Assembly (NCBI RefSeq): GCF_037477895.1 | Contig: NZ_CP132745.1 | Coordinates: 310,001 to 374,000 of the forward strand | Source: Mycetohabitans endofungorum | GTDB lineage: Bacteria; Pseudomonadota; Gammaproteobacteria; Burkholderiales; Burkholderiaceae | DNA: 64,000 nucleotides | Direction of reading: 5' to 3' | Part shown: positions 9,284 to 17,360 of the stretch, piece after piece | Layout: the number at the start of each line of letters is the position of its first letter | Position numbering within the stretch: the first letter of the stretch is position 1 | Program-made: the position numbers and the translations under genes | The notes under the pieces: model-generated | Told to the model about the DNA's origin: nothing | The model's input: only the letters and a program-made list of their open reading frames with translations | Databases searched by the model: none

Positions 9284-9330
9284 GCCACACTACACGACAT
9301 TATTATAGACGTAATGTCGTGTAGTGTGGC
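9284..9330. promoter_or_regulatory. Perfect 19-bp inverted repeat between integrase and KfrA-like gene
   Basis: The arm gccacactacacgacatta (9284-9302) is repeated as its exact reverse complement at 9312-9330, separated by nine bases. It sits between two divergent start codons, with 45 bases on the integrase side and 64 on the KfrA-like side. KfrA proteins are known to bind repeats at their own promoters, so this is most likely an operator controlling both genes. It could also be the recombinase crossover or resolution site. There is no T-run, so a terminator is unlikely. Confidence 0.8.
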
Positions 9331-9394
9331 CAATTTGTTAGAAATTTATCGTATTACGTAGTATTATTTGATTAGATCTTTCCTGGAAACTGCG

Positions 9395-10384
9395 ATGAGT
9401 GATGCCCTGTCCCCTGACGCGGCGTTGGCCACCGAGATCGCGCGCTTGAAAACCGCGCATCCGAACACGCGCGAGTTGTATCGCGAAGTATGCGCGCTGT
9501 TGTTCTTTCGCTTTGGCATCACTCCCACCGCGAACCGCCTGTACCAACTGGTGCGCAAGGGCAGCATGGGCACGCCCACCGAGGTTCTCGCCGAGTTCTG
9601 GCGCGAGCTGCGTGAAAAAAGTCGTGTCAAGCTCGATCACCCGGATTTGCCCGCCGAGCTGCGCGACGCCGCCGGCGCGCTCATCGCGACGCTGTGGGAG
9701 CGAGCCGCGGCCACCGCGCACGCGGCGCTGGAAGACATACGTGCCGAGGTGCGTGTCGAACGCGACGCGGCCGCCGCCGAGGTAGCCGCCGCCCGCGAGG
9801 CTGCGGCGCACGCCGAGCGCACGCTCGAGACGCACCACGCGGCGCTGCTCGCTGCGCAGGCACGCCTCCAAGAACTGGAGCCCGCGCTGGCGGGGGCTGA
9901 AGCAGCGCGCCAGACACTGCACACGGAAGTCGAGCGTTTGCAACGCGACGCTCAGGAGCGAGACGCCGCGCTCGCCCAGGCGCGCGCCGATTTTGCCCGC
10001 GAACTCGATAAGCTGCGGGCCGACACGGCGCGCGCCGAAGCACGGCTGCAAGCGGCCGAAAAGCGCGCGCTCTTAGAGACCGAGCATGAGCGCCGCACCA
10101 GCGCGCGTCTAATCAAGGAGCGGGATGCGGCAGTGCGACGCGCCGACGAAAGTGACGCGCAGCGCCGCGCTGAGCGGCAAGCGCTGCAGGCGCAATTGGG
10201 GGACGCACGCCAGCACATTGGCATGCTGGAAGGCAACTTAGCCGCGCTGCAGCGCGCGAACGCCGACGCTGAAAAAGCGCGGCGCGTACGGCAGCGCAGA
10301 CCCACCCAGTCCGCATCAGGCCGCACCTCGGGCCCGATTAGGCGGCCACGCCCGCTCACGCGTGCGCTGAAAAAGACTTCGTGA
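9395..10384 (+). CDS. KfrA-like DNA-binding coiled-coil protein
   Basis: The 329-residue protein has an N-terminal KfrA_N-type domain (about residues 1-105), including TRELYREVCALLFFRFGI and TANRLYQLVRKGSMGTPTEV. The rest is a long Ala/Arg/Glu-rich coiled coil to about residue 280 and a basic tail. KfrA proteins bind DNA and repress their own gene on plasmids, and similar genes occur beside integrases. I chose the ATG at 9395, preceded by GGAAA, over a TTG at 9368. The gene is very GC-rich. It is divergent from the recombinase across the palindrome, suggesting the two form a unit. Confidence 0.85.
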   Translation: MSDALSPDAALATEIARLKTAHPNTRELYREVCALLFFRFGITPTANRLYQLVRKGSMGTPTEVLAEFWRELREKSRVKLDHPDLPAELRDAAGALIATLWERAAATAHAALEDIRAEVRVERDAAAAEVAAAREAAAHAERTLETHHAALLAAQARLQELEPALAGAEAARQTLHTEVERLQRDAQERDAALAQARADFARELDKLRADTARAEARLQAAEKRALLETEHERRTSARLIKERDAAVRRADESDAQRRAERQALQAQLGDARQHIGMLEGNLAALQRANADAEKARRVRQRRPTQSASGRTSGPIRRPRPLTRALKKTS

Positions 10385-10415
10385 CACAGTCACCGACATT
10401 CCTTTTTATACAAAG

Positions 10416-10761
10416 GCTCATGTGGCCGCAGGCCGGTTAGCAAGCATAGGTCAGCCCATAGCCGATCTCGGGCAAGCCTAGAATCATCATCGCTCCGGAG
10501 AGCATTGGGCAGCAGGGGACCCAGATAATGGGCCAGCCGCTTGTATTCATCCATTGTTATGGCGCGCACCACATCGTGGCTGCCACGGTTTTGACGCGGA
10601 ATCAATGTAGATTGCTGTTGGCTAGCCTTACCGGAGCGAGTATGCGCCAGTGCATCCCAATCAATCCGACTAAACGACTCCGTGACCTCTCGCCCTGACG
10701 AATGCGTGTCGGTAAAAGGGTTGAAAAGCTGCTCACTGCTCGCAGCACCCGCGCGCACCAA
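10416..10761 (-). pseudogene. Integrase fragment
   Basis: A 123-codon minus-strand frame contains VRAITMDEYKRLAHYLGPLL and RDRLWADLCLLTGLRP. The latter resembles the stretch around the first catalytic Arg of phage-type tyrosine recombinases. The frame then ends in unrelated residues, so only a mid-part of the gene remains. Bases 10416-10479 recur, slightly diverged, at 17003-17067. Confidence 0.6.
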
Positions 10762-10829
10762 GAAGTGAGGCCGCTTGGCATACGATTTTCCGCATTAAGA
10801 AGCCACCCCAATCAAAAACACAGTGTTTC

Positions 10830-10867
10830 TTGCTGGCCATCGCTTTGTGAGATACAATGTATCTCAC
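10830..10867 (+). promoter_or_regulatory. Promoter and overlapping operator of the DinJ/YafQ pair
   Basis: A sigma-70-like promoter can be read as TTGCTG (10830-10835), a 17-base spacer and TACAAT (10853-10858). The -10 box lies inside the palindrome gtgagataca-a-tgtatctcac (10847-10867), which has perfect 10-base arms. An operator covering the -10 box is what is expected for autorepression by a ribbon-helix-helix antitoxin or its toxin complex. An AGGAGG ribosome site follows at 10873-10878. Confidence 0.8.
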
Positions 10868-10883
10868 ATGATAGGAGGTCGCA

Positions 10884-11162
10884 ATGGCTACAACGACAAT
10901 GGTTCATATCCGTATTGACGAGACCGTCAAAGCGCAGGCTGCGCAAACGTTAGCCTCGATGGGGCTGACTGTCTCCGATGCCATTCGAGTCTTCCTGACG
11001 CGCATCGTGGCAGACAAAGCGCTGCCCTTTGCGATCCAAGCGCCCAATGCGGCCAGCCGTGCCGCCATGGCTGAAGCTCGCGAAATCATCGAGAGCCGCC
11101 ACGTTCGCTTTGCAACTTCCGACGCTTTGATGAATGACCTTGAAAAGAACACCCGCAAGTAA
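10884..11162 (+). CDS. dinJ: RelB/DinJ-family antitoxin
   Basis: The 92-residue protein begins TTTMVHIRIDETVKAQAAQT and continues with GLTVSDAIRVFLTRIV, the ribbon-helix-helix DNA-binding fold of the RelB/DinJ family. The C-terminal part is the flexible segment that wraps the toxin. It has an excellent AGGAGG ribosome site six bases before the ATG. Its 3' end overlaps the toxin gene by 29 bases, which couples their translation. It should repress its own promoter through the palindrome just upstream and neutralise the YafQ-like RNase. Confidence 0.9.
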   Translation: MATTTMVHIRIDETVKAQAAQTLASMGLTVSDAIRVFLTRIVADKALPFAIQAPNAASRAAMAEAREIIESRHVRFATSDALMNDLEKNTRK

Positions 11163-11463
11163 GCGGGCCACTCTACCGCGCGCATCAGATTACACCAAAG
11201 CATTTCTCAAGGACTGGCAACGTCTGTCTTACTCGGGCCGGTACGATATGAACCGGTTGAAAGAGGCCATGACGTTGCTTGTTGCCAATGATGGCCCGCT
11301 TGCTGCTGAGTGGTTGGATCACTCGCTTGCGGGAGAGTGGGACAATCACCGGGAGTGTCACATTGGGGGCGATTTTCTGCTTATTTATAAGCTCGCTGAT
11401 ATCGGCAAGCATGGCTTAGTGATCTTCGTCCGAGCGGGCACGCATTCCGAACTTTTTTCTTAG
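11134..11463 (+). CDS. yafQ: YafQ-family mRNA interferase toxin
   Basis: The 109-residue protein has the YafQ landmarks: DYTKAFLKDWQRL near the N-terminus, then RECHIGGDFLLIYKL and the C-terminal RAGTHSELFS with the catalytic His. YafQ toxins cut mRNA in the ribosome A site, preferring in-frame Lys codons. The reported ATG lies 29 bases inside dinJ; the conserved part starts about 17 residues later, so a later start cannot be excluded. The pair looks intact and functional, even though the genes next to it are decayed. Confidence 0.9.
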   Translation: MTLKRTPASKRATLPRASDYTKAFLKDWQRLSYSGRYDMNRLKEAMTLLVANDGPLAAEWLDHSLAGEWDNHRECHIGGDFLLIYKLADIGKHGLVIFVRAGTHSELFS

Positions 11464-11571
11464 CAGGACAAGAGGGCCTTCACCGCGCGCTCGACGTGTC
11501 GGTGGCCGGCGCTACTGCGCTCGCCCGAGCTGCACAGCGTCTTACGAAAACGAAGCGATTTGGGGGTAGCC

Positions 11572-11836
11572 TCACCCCAAGATCTCGTCGTCGGCCATGA
11601 TCGCGCTCTTGTAGGCCATGAAGTGCTTGAAGCTGGATACGCCGTGCTCGTGCGCCCCCCGCGAGTCCGGCCGCAGTGCCGGACGTGATGTCCGCCGGCA
11701 CCGATCACCGTCGCACCGGCCGGCGCGCGCAAGTCGGGTCCGATCTGCATGATCTTGCCGCCTTCGGCGCTGGATGCGCACAGCACGTCGGCACGCCAAC
11801 GCTAGTTCGCGTCAATCAGCGTGCCGCCTCGAATCC
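11572..11836 (-). pseudogene. Dihydropyrimidinase (D-hydantoinase) remnant
   Basis: Minus-strand pieces match the start of dihydropyrimidinases but lie in different frames. IRGGTLIDAN, an in-frame TAG, RWRADVLCASSAEGGKIMQI and DLRAPAGATVIGAGG come first. GTAAGLAGG follows in a second frame, and SSFKHFMAYKSAIMADDEIL in a third. The metal-binding and catalytic C-terminal two thirds are missing. It lies directly downstream of preA, the normal position for the second step of reductive pyrimidine degradation. The reaction it would have done is ring opening of dihydrouracil or dihydrothymine. Confidence 0.8.
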
Positions 11837-11864
11837 AAATCGATCGGCGCAGCGCGCGACGCGC

Positions 11865-13142
11865 TTACGCGGGCTGCGGTTCGGCCACGTGCGCGGGATT
11901 GTTCGGATGCGTGATCCAGTTCGCATACCCGCCGGCGTCCACGCGCTCCATCGTGATGCATTGATCGACCGGGCATACGTGCATACATAAATTGCACCCG
12001 ACGCAGCGCTCGTCGACCACTTCGAAATGGCGCTGGCCGCCGCGGCTCGCCGTGATCGCCTGATGCGACGTATCTTCGCACGCGATATAGCACAACCCGC
12101 ATTGGATGCATTTGGACGGATCGATGCGCGCCTTGATGTCGTATTGCAGGTTCAGGTACTTCCAGTCGGTCACATTGGGCACGGCGCGCCCGCGCACCTC
12201 ATCCAGTGTCGCGAAACCCTTGTCATCCATCCAGTTCGATAAACCATCAATCATGTCGGTGACGATACGGAATCCGTAGTGCATCGCTGCCGTGCAGACC
12301 TGCACGCTGCCGGCGCCCAGCACGATAAACTCGGCCGCATCGCGCCAGTTCGAGATGCCGCCGATGCCGGAGATCGGCAGCCCCGACGTACTGGAATCGC
12401 TCGCGATCTCGGCCACCATGTTCAATGCAATCGGCTTAACCGCCGGTCCGCAGTAGCCGCCGTGCGTGCCCTTGCCGTCGACAGTGGGCATCGGCGCCAT
12501 CTGCTCCAGGTCAACCGCGATGATCGAATTGATCGTGTTGATCAGTGATACGCCATCGGCGCCGCCCGCGTGGGCGGCCCGGGAACCCAGCCGGATGTCG
12601 GTGATGTTCGGCGTGAGCTTGACCAGGCAGGGGAGCCGGCTCGCCTGCTTGACCCAGCGGGTAACCATCTCGACGTACTCAGGCACCTGGCCGACCGCGG
12701 CGCCCATGCCGCGCTCGCTCATACCGTGCGGACAGCCAAAGTTCAACTCGACGGCGTCGGCACCGGTATCTTCGACCTGCGGCAGGATCGATTTCCATGC
12801 CTGCTCATTGCACGGCACCATCAGCGATACGATCAGCGCCCGGTCCGGCCAGTCGCGCTTGATCTGCGCGATCTCGCGCAAGTTCACCTCCAGCGGGCGG
12901 TCTGTGATCAACTCAATATTGTTCAACCCGGCGATGCGCTGGCCGTTGTACGTCGTGGCCCCGTAGCGCGAGCCGACATTGACCACGTGCGGGTCCAGGC
13001 CCAGTGTTTTCCAGACCACGCCCCCCCAGCCGGCCTCGAACGCGCGGTTGACATTGTAGGCCTTGTCGGTGGGCGGCGCGGAGGCCAGCCAGAACGGGTT
13101 CGGCGATACGATGCCGGCTATCGTGCAGCGAAGGTCAGCCAT
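11865..13142 (-). CDS. preA: NAD-dependent dihydropyrimidine dehydrogenase, subunit PreA
   Basis: The 425-residue protein is a dihydroorotate-dehydrogenase-like FMN barrel (about residues 1-320). It carries NFGCPHGMSERGMGAAVGQ and the phosphate-binding segment ISGIGGISNWRDAAEF. A C-terminal two-cluster ferredoxin domain follows, with CIQCGLCYIACED and CVGCNLCMHVCPVDQC. With PreT it reduces uracil and thymine to the dihydro forms. It lies 70 bases downstream of preT on the same strand, and length and motifs look complete. The next two pathway enzymes are pseudogenes here, so the product may be a dead end or serve another need. Confidence 0.95.
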   Translation of the reverse strand: MADLRCTIAGIVSPNPFWLASAPPTDKAYNVNRAFEAGWGGVVWKTLGLDPHVVNVGSRYGATTYNGQRIAGLNNIELITDRPLEVNLREIAQIKRDWPDRALIVSLMVPCNEQAWKSILPQVEDTGADAVELNFGCPHGMSERGMGAAVGQVPEYVEMVTRWVKQASRLPCLVKLTPNITDIRLGSRAAHAGGADGVSLINTINSIIAVDLEQMAPMPTVDGKGTHGGYCGPAVKPIALNMVAEIASDSSTSGLPISGIGGISNWRDAAEFIVLGAGSVQVCTAAMHYGFRIVTDMIDGLSNWMDDKGFATLDEVRGRAVPNVTDWKYLNLQYDIKARIDPSKCIQCGLCYIACEDTSHQAITASRGGQRHFEVVDERCVGCNLCMHVCPVDQCITMERVDAGGYANWITHPNNPAHVAEPQPA

Positions 13143-13212
13143 GATCGGTGCTCCGGTTTCTGATATCGATGTGAGTTGTCATGTCATACGGTCGGCAGGC
13201 CGTGCTGTAAGA

Positions 13213-14613
13213 TCATGCCGCCTTGACCGCGCTGCGTGTGAACTGGCGATGGATCGCATGCGCAGCGCGCTTGCCATCCTGGACCGCTTGTACCGTCAGA
13301 TCCAGTCCCGAGTGGTGTGTGCAGTCACCGCCGGCCCAGACACCGGGCATTGACGTCGCACCGTCGGCGTCAACGGCGATCCGGCCGCCCTCGATAGTCA
13401 GTAACTGAGCCTCTAATCCGTCCGGTATGAGCGTCTGGCCGATTGCCTTCAGCACGACGTCCGCATCGATGCTGAAAGTCTCATCGGTACCGATGAGCTT
13501 GCCGTCCGCGTCCAGGGCCGTGGCCTCGAATCGCACTGCGGTGACCTGCGGGCGGCGCCCTGGTTGCGGATGCGGCGCGCCGACGATGCGCAGCGGCCGC
13601 GCCCATTCGCGCAGCACCACGCCTTGTTTGCGCGCGAATTCGCGCTCAGCCCACGTCGCGCTCATCTGCTCGACGCCGCGCCGGTAGACAATCGTGACCT
13701 GCTGCGCGCCCAGCTTAAGGCTCTGCACGGCGGCGTCGATCGCCGTGTTACCGCCGCCGATCACTACCACGCGCCGGCCGACGGGTACCGCGTCGAGCGT
13801 GACGCTCTGGCGCAGCCGAGCAATAAAGTCCACCGCGTCGAGCACGCCGTCAATTGTCTCACCGTCAACATGCAGCGCATTGACGCCCCCCAGCCCGATG
13901 CCAATGAAAACGGCATCGAATTGCGCGCGCAACCGCGCGACGGTCATGTCGCGGCCGAGCCGCTGCCCGGCGCGCAGTTCGATACCACCGATCGACAGCA
14001 GCCATCGCACTTCACGCTGCGCAAAGTCGTCGACCGTCTTGTATGCGGCAATGCCGTATTCGTTCAAGCCGCCCGGCTTGTCATGCATGTCGAAGATCGT
14101 CACCCGGTGCCCAGCCTGGGCCAACGTATGCGCGCAGGCTAACCCCGCCGGGCCCGAGCCGACCACCGCGACATGCGTTCCAGTGTCGGCGGCCCGCGTG
14201 AACAGCGGTTTGCCTGACGCCGCCTCGCGCGCCATCTGGTGGTCGGTCGCATGCCGTTGCAGTGCGCCGATCGCCACCGGCTTGCCATCCTGCTTGTTAC
14301 GCACACAAGCGCCTTCGCAGAGGATTTCGGTCGGGCAGACGCGCGCGCACATGCCGCCGAGCGGGTTGGCCGACAGGATGTCACGCGCGGCGCCCGTCAG
14401 GTTGCCGTTGCCGATCTTGCGGATGAACCCCGGGATGTCAATGCTCGTCGGGCATGCGTTCACGCACGGCGCGTCGTAGCAATAATGACAGCGGTTCGCC
14501 TCGACGACAGCCGCGGAGGCGCCCAGCGGTGGCGCGACATCGGCGAAGTTTGCCGCGAGCTGGTCCGCAGGCAGGCGGCCTGCTGCAATGTCGCCGGTTT
14601 GTTGCAAGGACAT
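13213..14613 (-). CDS. preT: NAD-dependent dihydropyrimidine dehydrogenase, subunit PreT
   Basis: The 466-residue flavoprotein has an N-terminal Fe-S region (CHYCYDAPCVNACPTSIDIP, then a second set with CARVCPTEILCEGACV). An FAD site follows at VVGSGPAGLACAHTL, and an NAD(P) site at VVIGGGNTAIDAAV. It passes electrons from NADH to PreA. It is the first intact gene of the pyrimidine catabolism run on this strand, with a fragment of an N-carbamoyl hydrolase just upstream. It is longer than Escherichia coli PreT (about 412 residues). Confidence 0.94.
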   Translation of the reverse strand: MSLQQTGDIAAGRLPADQLAANFADVAPPLGASAAVVEANRCHYCYDAPCVNACPTSIDIPGFIRKIGNGNLTGAARDILSANPLGGMCARVCPTEILCEGACVRNKQDGKPVAIGALQRHATDHQMAREAASGKPLFTRAADTGTHVAVVGSGPAGLACAHTLAQAGHRVTIFDMHDKPGGLNEYGIAAYKTVDDFAQREVRWLLSIGGIELRAGQRLGRDMTVARLRAQFDAVFIGIGLGGVNALHVDGETIDGVLDAVDFIARLRQSVTLDAVPVGRRVVVIGGGNTAIDAAVQSLKLGAQQVTIVYRRGVEQMSATWAEREFARKQGVVLREWARPLRIVGAPHPQPGRRPQVTAVRFEATALDADGKLIGTDETFSIDADVVLKAIGQTLIPDGLEAQLLTIEGGRIAVDADGATSMPGVWAGGDCTHHSGLDLTVQAVQDGKRAAHAIHRQFTRSAVKAA

Positions 14614-14702
14614 TAAAGGTTCCTTTGAGCAAAAAACACCATCCTACCGGCCGCGATGTACGGCTCGCATAAACCGAACCGATCACCCTATGATGGGAAC
14701 GG

Positions 14703-14905
14703 CTATCGCGGCTCGCACGCGCGCTCGAGCATCGCATGCAGCAGCACGTTGGCGCCGGCCTCGATCCATTCGGGCTTCGCGTCCTCGACCTCGATCGTCT
14801 TGTTCTCGCTCTCCAGGACGGCCCCTGCTCGATATGCAGATCGAACGCCGCGTGAATCGGCCGCCCGCCGCACAGCTGCGCGTCCGCATAGCCGATGCGC
14901 GCGTC
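14703..14905 (-). pseudogene. N-carbamoyl-amino-acid hydrolase / beta-ureidopropionase remnant
   Basis: One minus-strand frame reads IGYADAQLCGGRPIHAAFDL and then HIEQG, the dimerisation/metal-site motif of Zn-dependent carbamoyl amidohydrolases. After a frame change comes EDAKPEWIEAGANVLLHAML and ERACEPR, the characteristic C-terminal end of the same family. The several hundred bases that should separate them are deleted. This is the third enzyme of reductive pyrimidine degradation, and its place upstream of preT fits an original degradation operon. Confidence 0.75.
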
Positions 14906-15564
14906 TCGATCGGCCGTTCAGTGACGATCCCATGGTCGTTGTGCAGATACTCGCCCTGATACCGCATTCCCGACGTCGTGCCGGTGTAGTGGTAACAGCA
15001 TACCCACTTTATTTCCAGCAGGAAAGGCTGTCCGTTTTCCCGATAGATTTCCGGCGTCGTGATTTTCGTGCTCCTGCGTTGATCGTGTTACTTACTTGAT
15101 CGTATTACTTATTCTTGAGGCCATAAACGATGGCGGTAAAGGCGATGGCCAGTCGCTGAACAATGAGTTTACCGGACTCCTCGACATTCTCGTTCATAGC
15201 GTGCACGTGTCCATTAAAAAATGAGGTGAACACGATCGTCGCTTCATGACACGGCGGGTTCAAGGTGACATTGCCGGGTGCTGATATGACTTTCCGTGTC
15301 AAGTGAAGCGTTCGGTTTTCCGTTTCTGCATAGGCATAGAATTTCCTGAGGGCGGCGTAGCAGTAAGGCCGACGGTGGATCACGCTGATATCCGCGGGTT
15401 GGGTACCGCATTACAGAGGTCCGTCATCTGAGCCTGCCACTTTCTTACGCCGCGAATTAACCAATTACGTGTCGTCGCGAAGCACCCTCGTGGGTTGCTC
15501 TTGTACCGGGCTACGCCGCCGTCAGGAAACGCTTCAAAGGTTGTGGGTTGAGCGCACGAAGCTG
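14906..15564. other. Intergenic stretch with one unassigned 92-codon frame
   Basis: Minus-strand translation at about 14970-15075 reads like protein (EIYRENGQPFLLEIKW), but I cannot assign it. A 92-codon minus frame (15105-15383) has no recognisable domain, no good ribosome site and a segment VFTSFFNGHVHAMNENVEES that could be real. Bases 15384-15564 are probably the 3' flank of the IS110-type element. I see no RNA gene here. Confidence 0.35.
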
Positions 15565-16698
15565 TTATGCTGCTCGTGTGGTGCGTCGCGGCAATGCAAG
15601 CGACATTGCTAGTTGAGCAATATCCCATATAAACCCAGCCAGCTCCCGTGCAACGGCAACCGCCGCGACGTTGACGTTCTTGCCTCTGGCCACCAGCTTG
15701 CGATGCTTGCGGCATAACCGCACCTGGGCGTCCCACGCCCGATCGATGATGGCTTTTGGCAAACCTTCCTGTCGCTGCTGTATCTGCGAGCCCACACGCG
15801 CCGCATGTCGGTAGCTCCAGGCGGCCTCTACCAGCAACTTTCTTGCATAACTGTTGCCCGTCTTGGTGACGCCGCCCTGGCGTCGCGTCCCTCCAGATGA
15901 ATGCTCCGAAGGCGTGATGCCCAGCCATGCCATCAGCTGACGCGGATGCTCGAATCGCGACAGATCTCCCAGTTCCGAGAGCATCCCCACAGCCGTGATG
16001 AACTGGATACCTCGCATGGCTTGCAACGCAAGAACCGCAGGATAGAAGCCCCATTCGGTCACGGCTTCGCGCAGCGCAGCTTCTAGCCGATCACATTGGG
16101 CCAGACGATCTTCGATCGTGCGCCGATGCTCTTCAAACGCCAGTTGTCGCCAGGCATCCTCGAACGAGTACTGACTCAGCCAGCACCGGTGTGCCGCTCC
16201 CCAGTCTGCTCGCCCAATGTAATGCACCCCGTGCGAGAGCAAAAATGACTTCAGCCGCTGCCGAGCTTGCCGTCAATCACCTCTGGCAGATGCCCAGGCC
16301 CGAGCCAGGTCTGCGAACGCCTCGTCCTCAATGCTCGGCACGTAGACTGCCGACAAGTCTCCAGCGCGCAGAGAACGCGCCAACTTGATCGAATCACGCC
16401 GATCCGTCTTCACGCGTTCCCCGGGCTTGCGCGGAATCAGTGACGGCGCGCATACCATGCAGTCGAAACCTTGCTTGCTCAGACGCCGATACAGACCGTA
16501 ACCACAAGGACCCGCTTCGTACACGACGCGCACCTGCTGTGCTTTCGACTGCAGCCGTTTGCATAGGCGAGCGATGTCCGTCGGCGTCGTTCCAATCTTG
16601 CCCATCGATTCGACTTCGCCCCCGTTGATGGCATAGGCGACTGTGATCGATTCCTTGTGCACATCCAAACCAACGTATAGCGTGCTATCGTTATCCAT
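15565..16698 (-). pseudogene. IS110-family transposase with internal stop
   Basis: The gene starts at ATG 16698 (MDNDSTLYVGLDVHKESIT). The N-terminal RuvC-like DEDD domain includes VKTDRRDSIKLARSLRAGD. The C-terminal transposase_20 part has LQAMRGIQFITAVGMLSELG and GGVTKTGNSYARKLLVEAAW. A TGA at 16273-16275 splits it in the same frame (ARGD, stop, RQARQRLKSFLLSHGV), so the defect is nonsense, not a frameshift. The rest runs to a stop at 15565. IS110 elements lack clear terminal repeats, so the ends cannot be set; the right end probably abuts the IS481 fragment near 16820. Confidence 0.88.
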
Positions 16699-16819
16699 GC
16701 TGGCCTGGCGTGGGAAAATTGCCGGGGTGTGGCCCATGCCCACCCATGCGGTTCTGGCAGTCATGCTAACCCGCGTTGAATGCCCCACGCTAGGCCAGCC
16801 ACTGTCTCACGGAAAGTCA

Positions 16820-16963
16820 TACTGACTTACCTTGCTGATAGCGGCGTAGCCATTTGCGAAGTGTCGGTCGAGAGATGCCACACCGCGCACACACGAGGCC
16901 GGCAACGCCGGCCTCGTGATACATGTGCACCCAGCGTAATCGCGCGGCAATCTCTCGGTCCAT
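16820..16963 (-). pseudogene. IS481-type transposase N-terminal fragment
   Basis: The minus strand encodes MDREIAARLRWVHMYHEAG, CGISRPTLRKWLRRYQQG and then a quick stop. This is the helix-turn-helix start of IS481/IS3-like transposases. The integrase core is missing. The break coincides with the expected right edge of the IS110-type element, so that insertion probably removed the rest. Confidence 0.65.
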
Positions 16964-17002
16964 CGCCTCATTTTAGTTGAAACGATGTCTGTGAATCGCA
17001 CA

Positions 17003-17067
17003 GCTCATGTGGCCGCAGGCCAGGTAGCAAGAGCATAGGTCAGCCCATAGCCGATCTCGGGCAGGCC
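17003..17067 (-). repeat. Second copy of a 65-bp integrase-derived sequence
   Basis: This stretch matches 10416-10479 apart from a few single-base changes and small indels (core gcccatagccgatctcgggc). In the minus strand it encodes the region around the first catalytic Arg of a tyrosine recombinase. The copies are in the same orientation and bracket 6.5 kb. The following 290 bases to 17360 hold no gene I can support. Confidence 0.7.
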
Positions 17068-17360
17068 GCGAACTAAGGCGTGAAATGCGAGCCACTACAC
17101 TTACCGTGATTCTTTCGCGCATCTCGCTTCATCGCTTCCTGCTCGGGCCAGCGGCGGCCTGAATCGCCGTGCCGTTAGCGCCATCGCGTTTAGGCTTCCC
17201 CTGTGTGGCCGCTTCGCGCTGCGCAGGGGACTCTCGCTGGAATTTTAGAGTCTACTGTAAGCCCCCAGCGATGACTACGGCACGTCAATTCGACCAGCTC
17301 GTCGCCGTCTTCTGTAAGCACCAGCGCGCTGTTGAGCCGATTTTAACTTTTTAACCCCCC

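Noticed and set aside
15105..15383. A 92-codon minus-strand frame as a gene
   Set aside because: No recognisable family or ribosome site; surrounded by decayed sequence, so only mentioned as unassigned.
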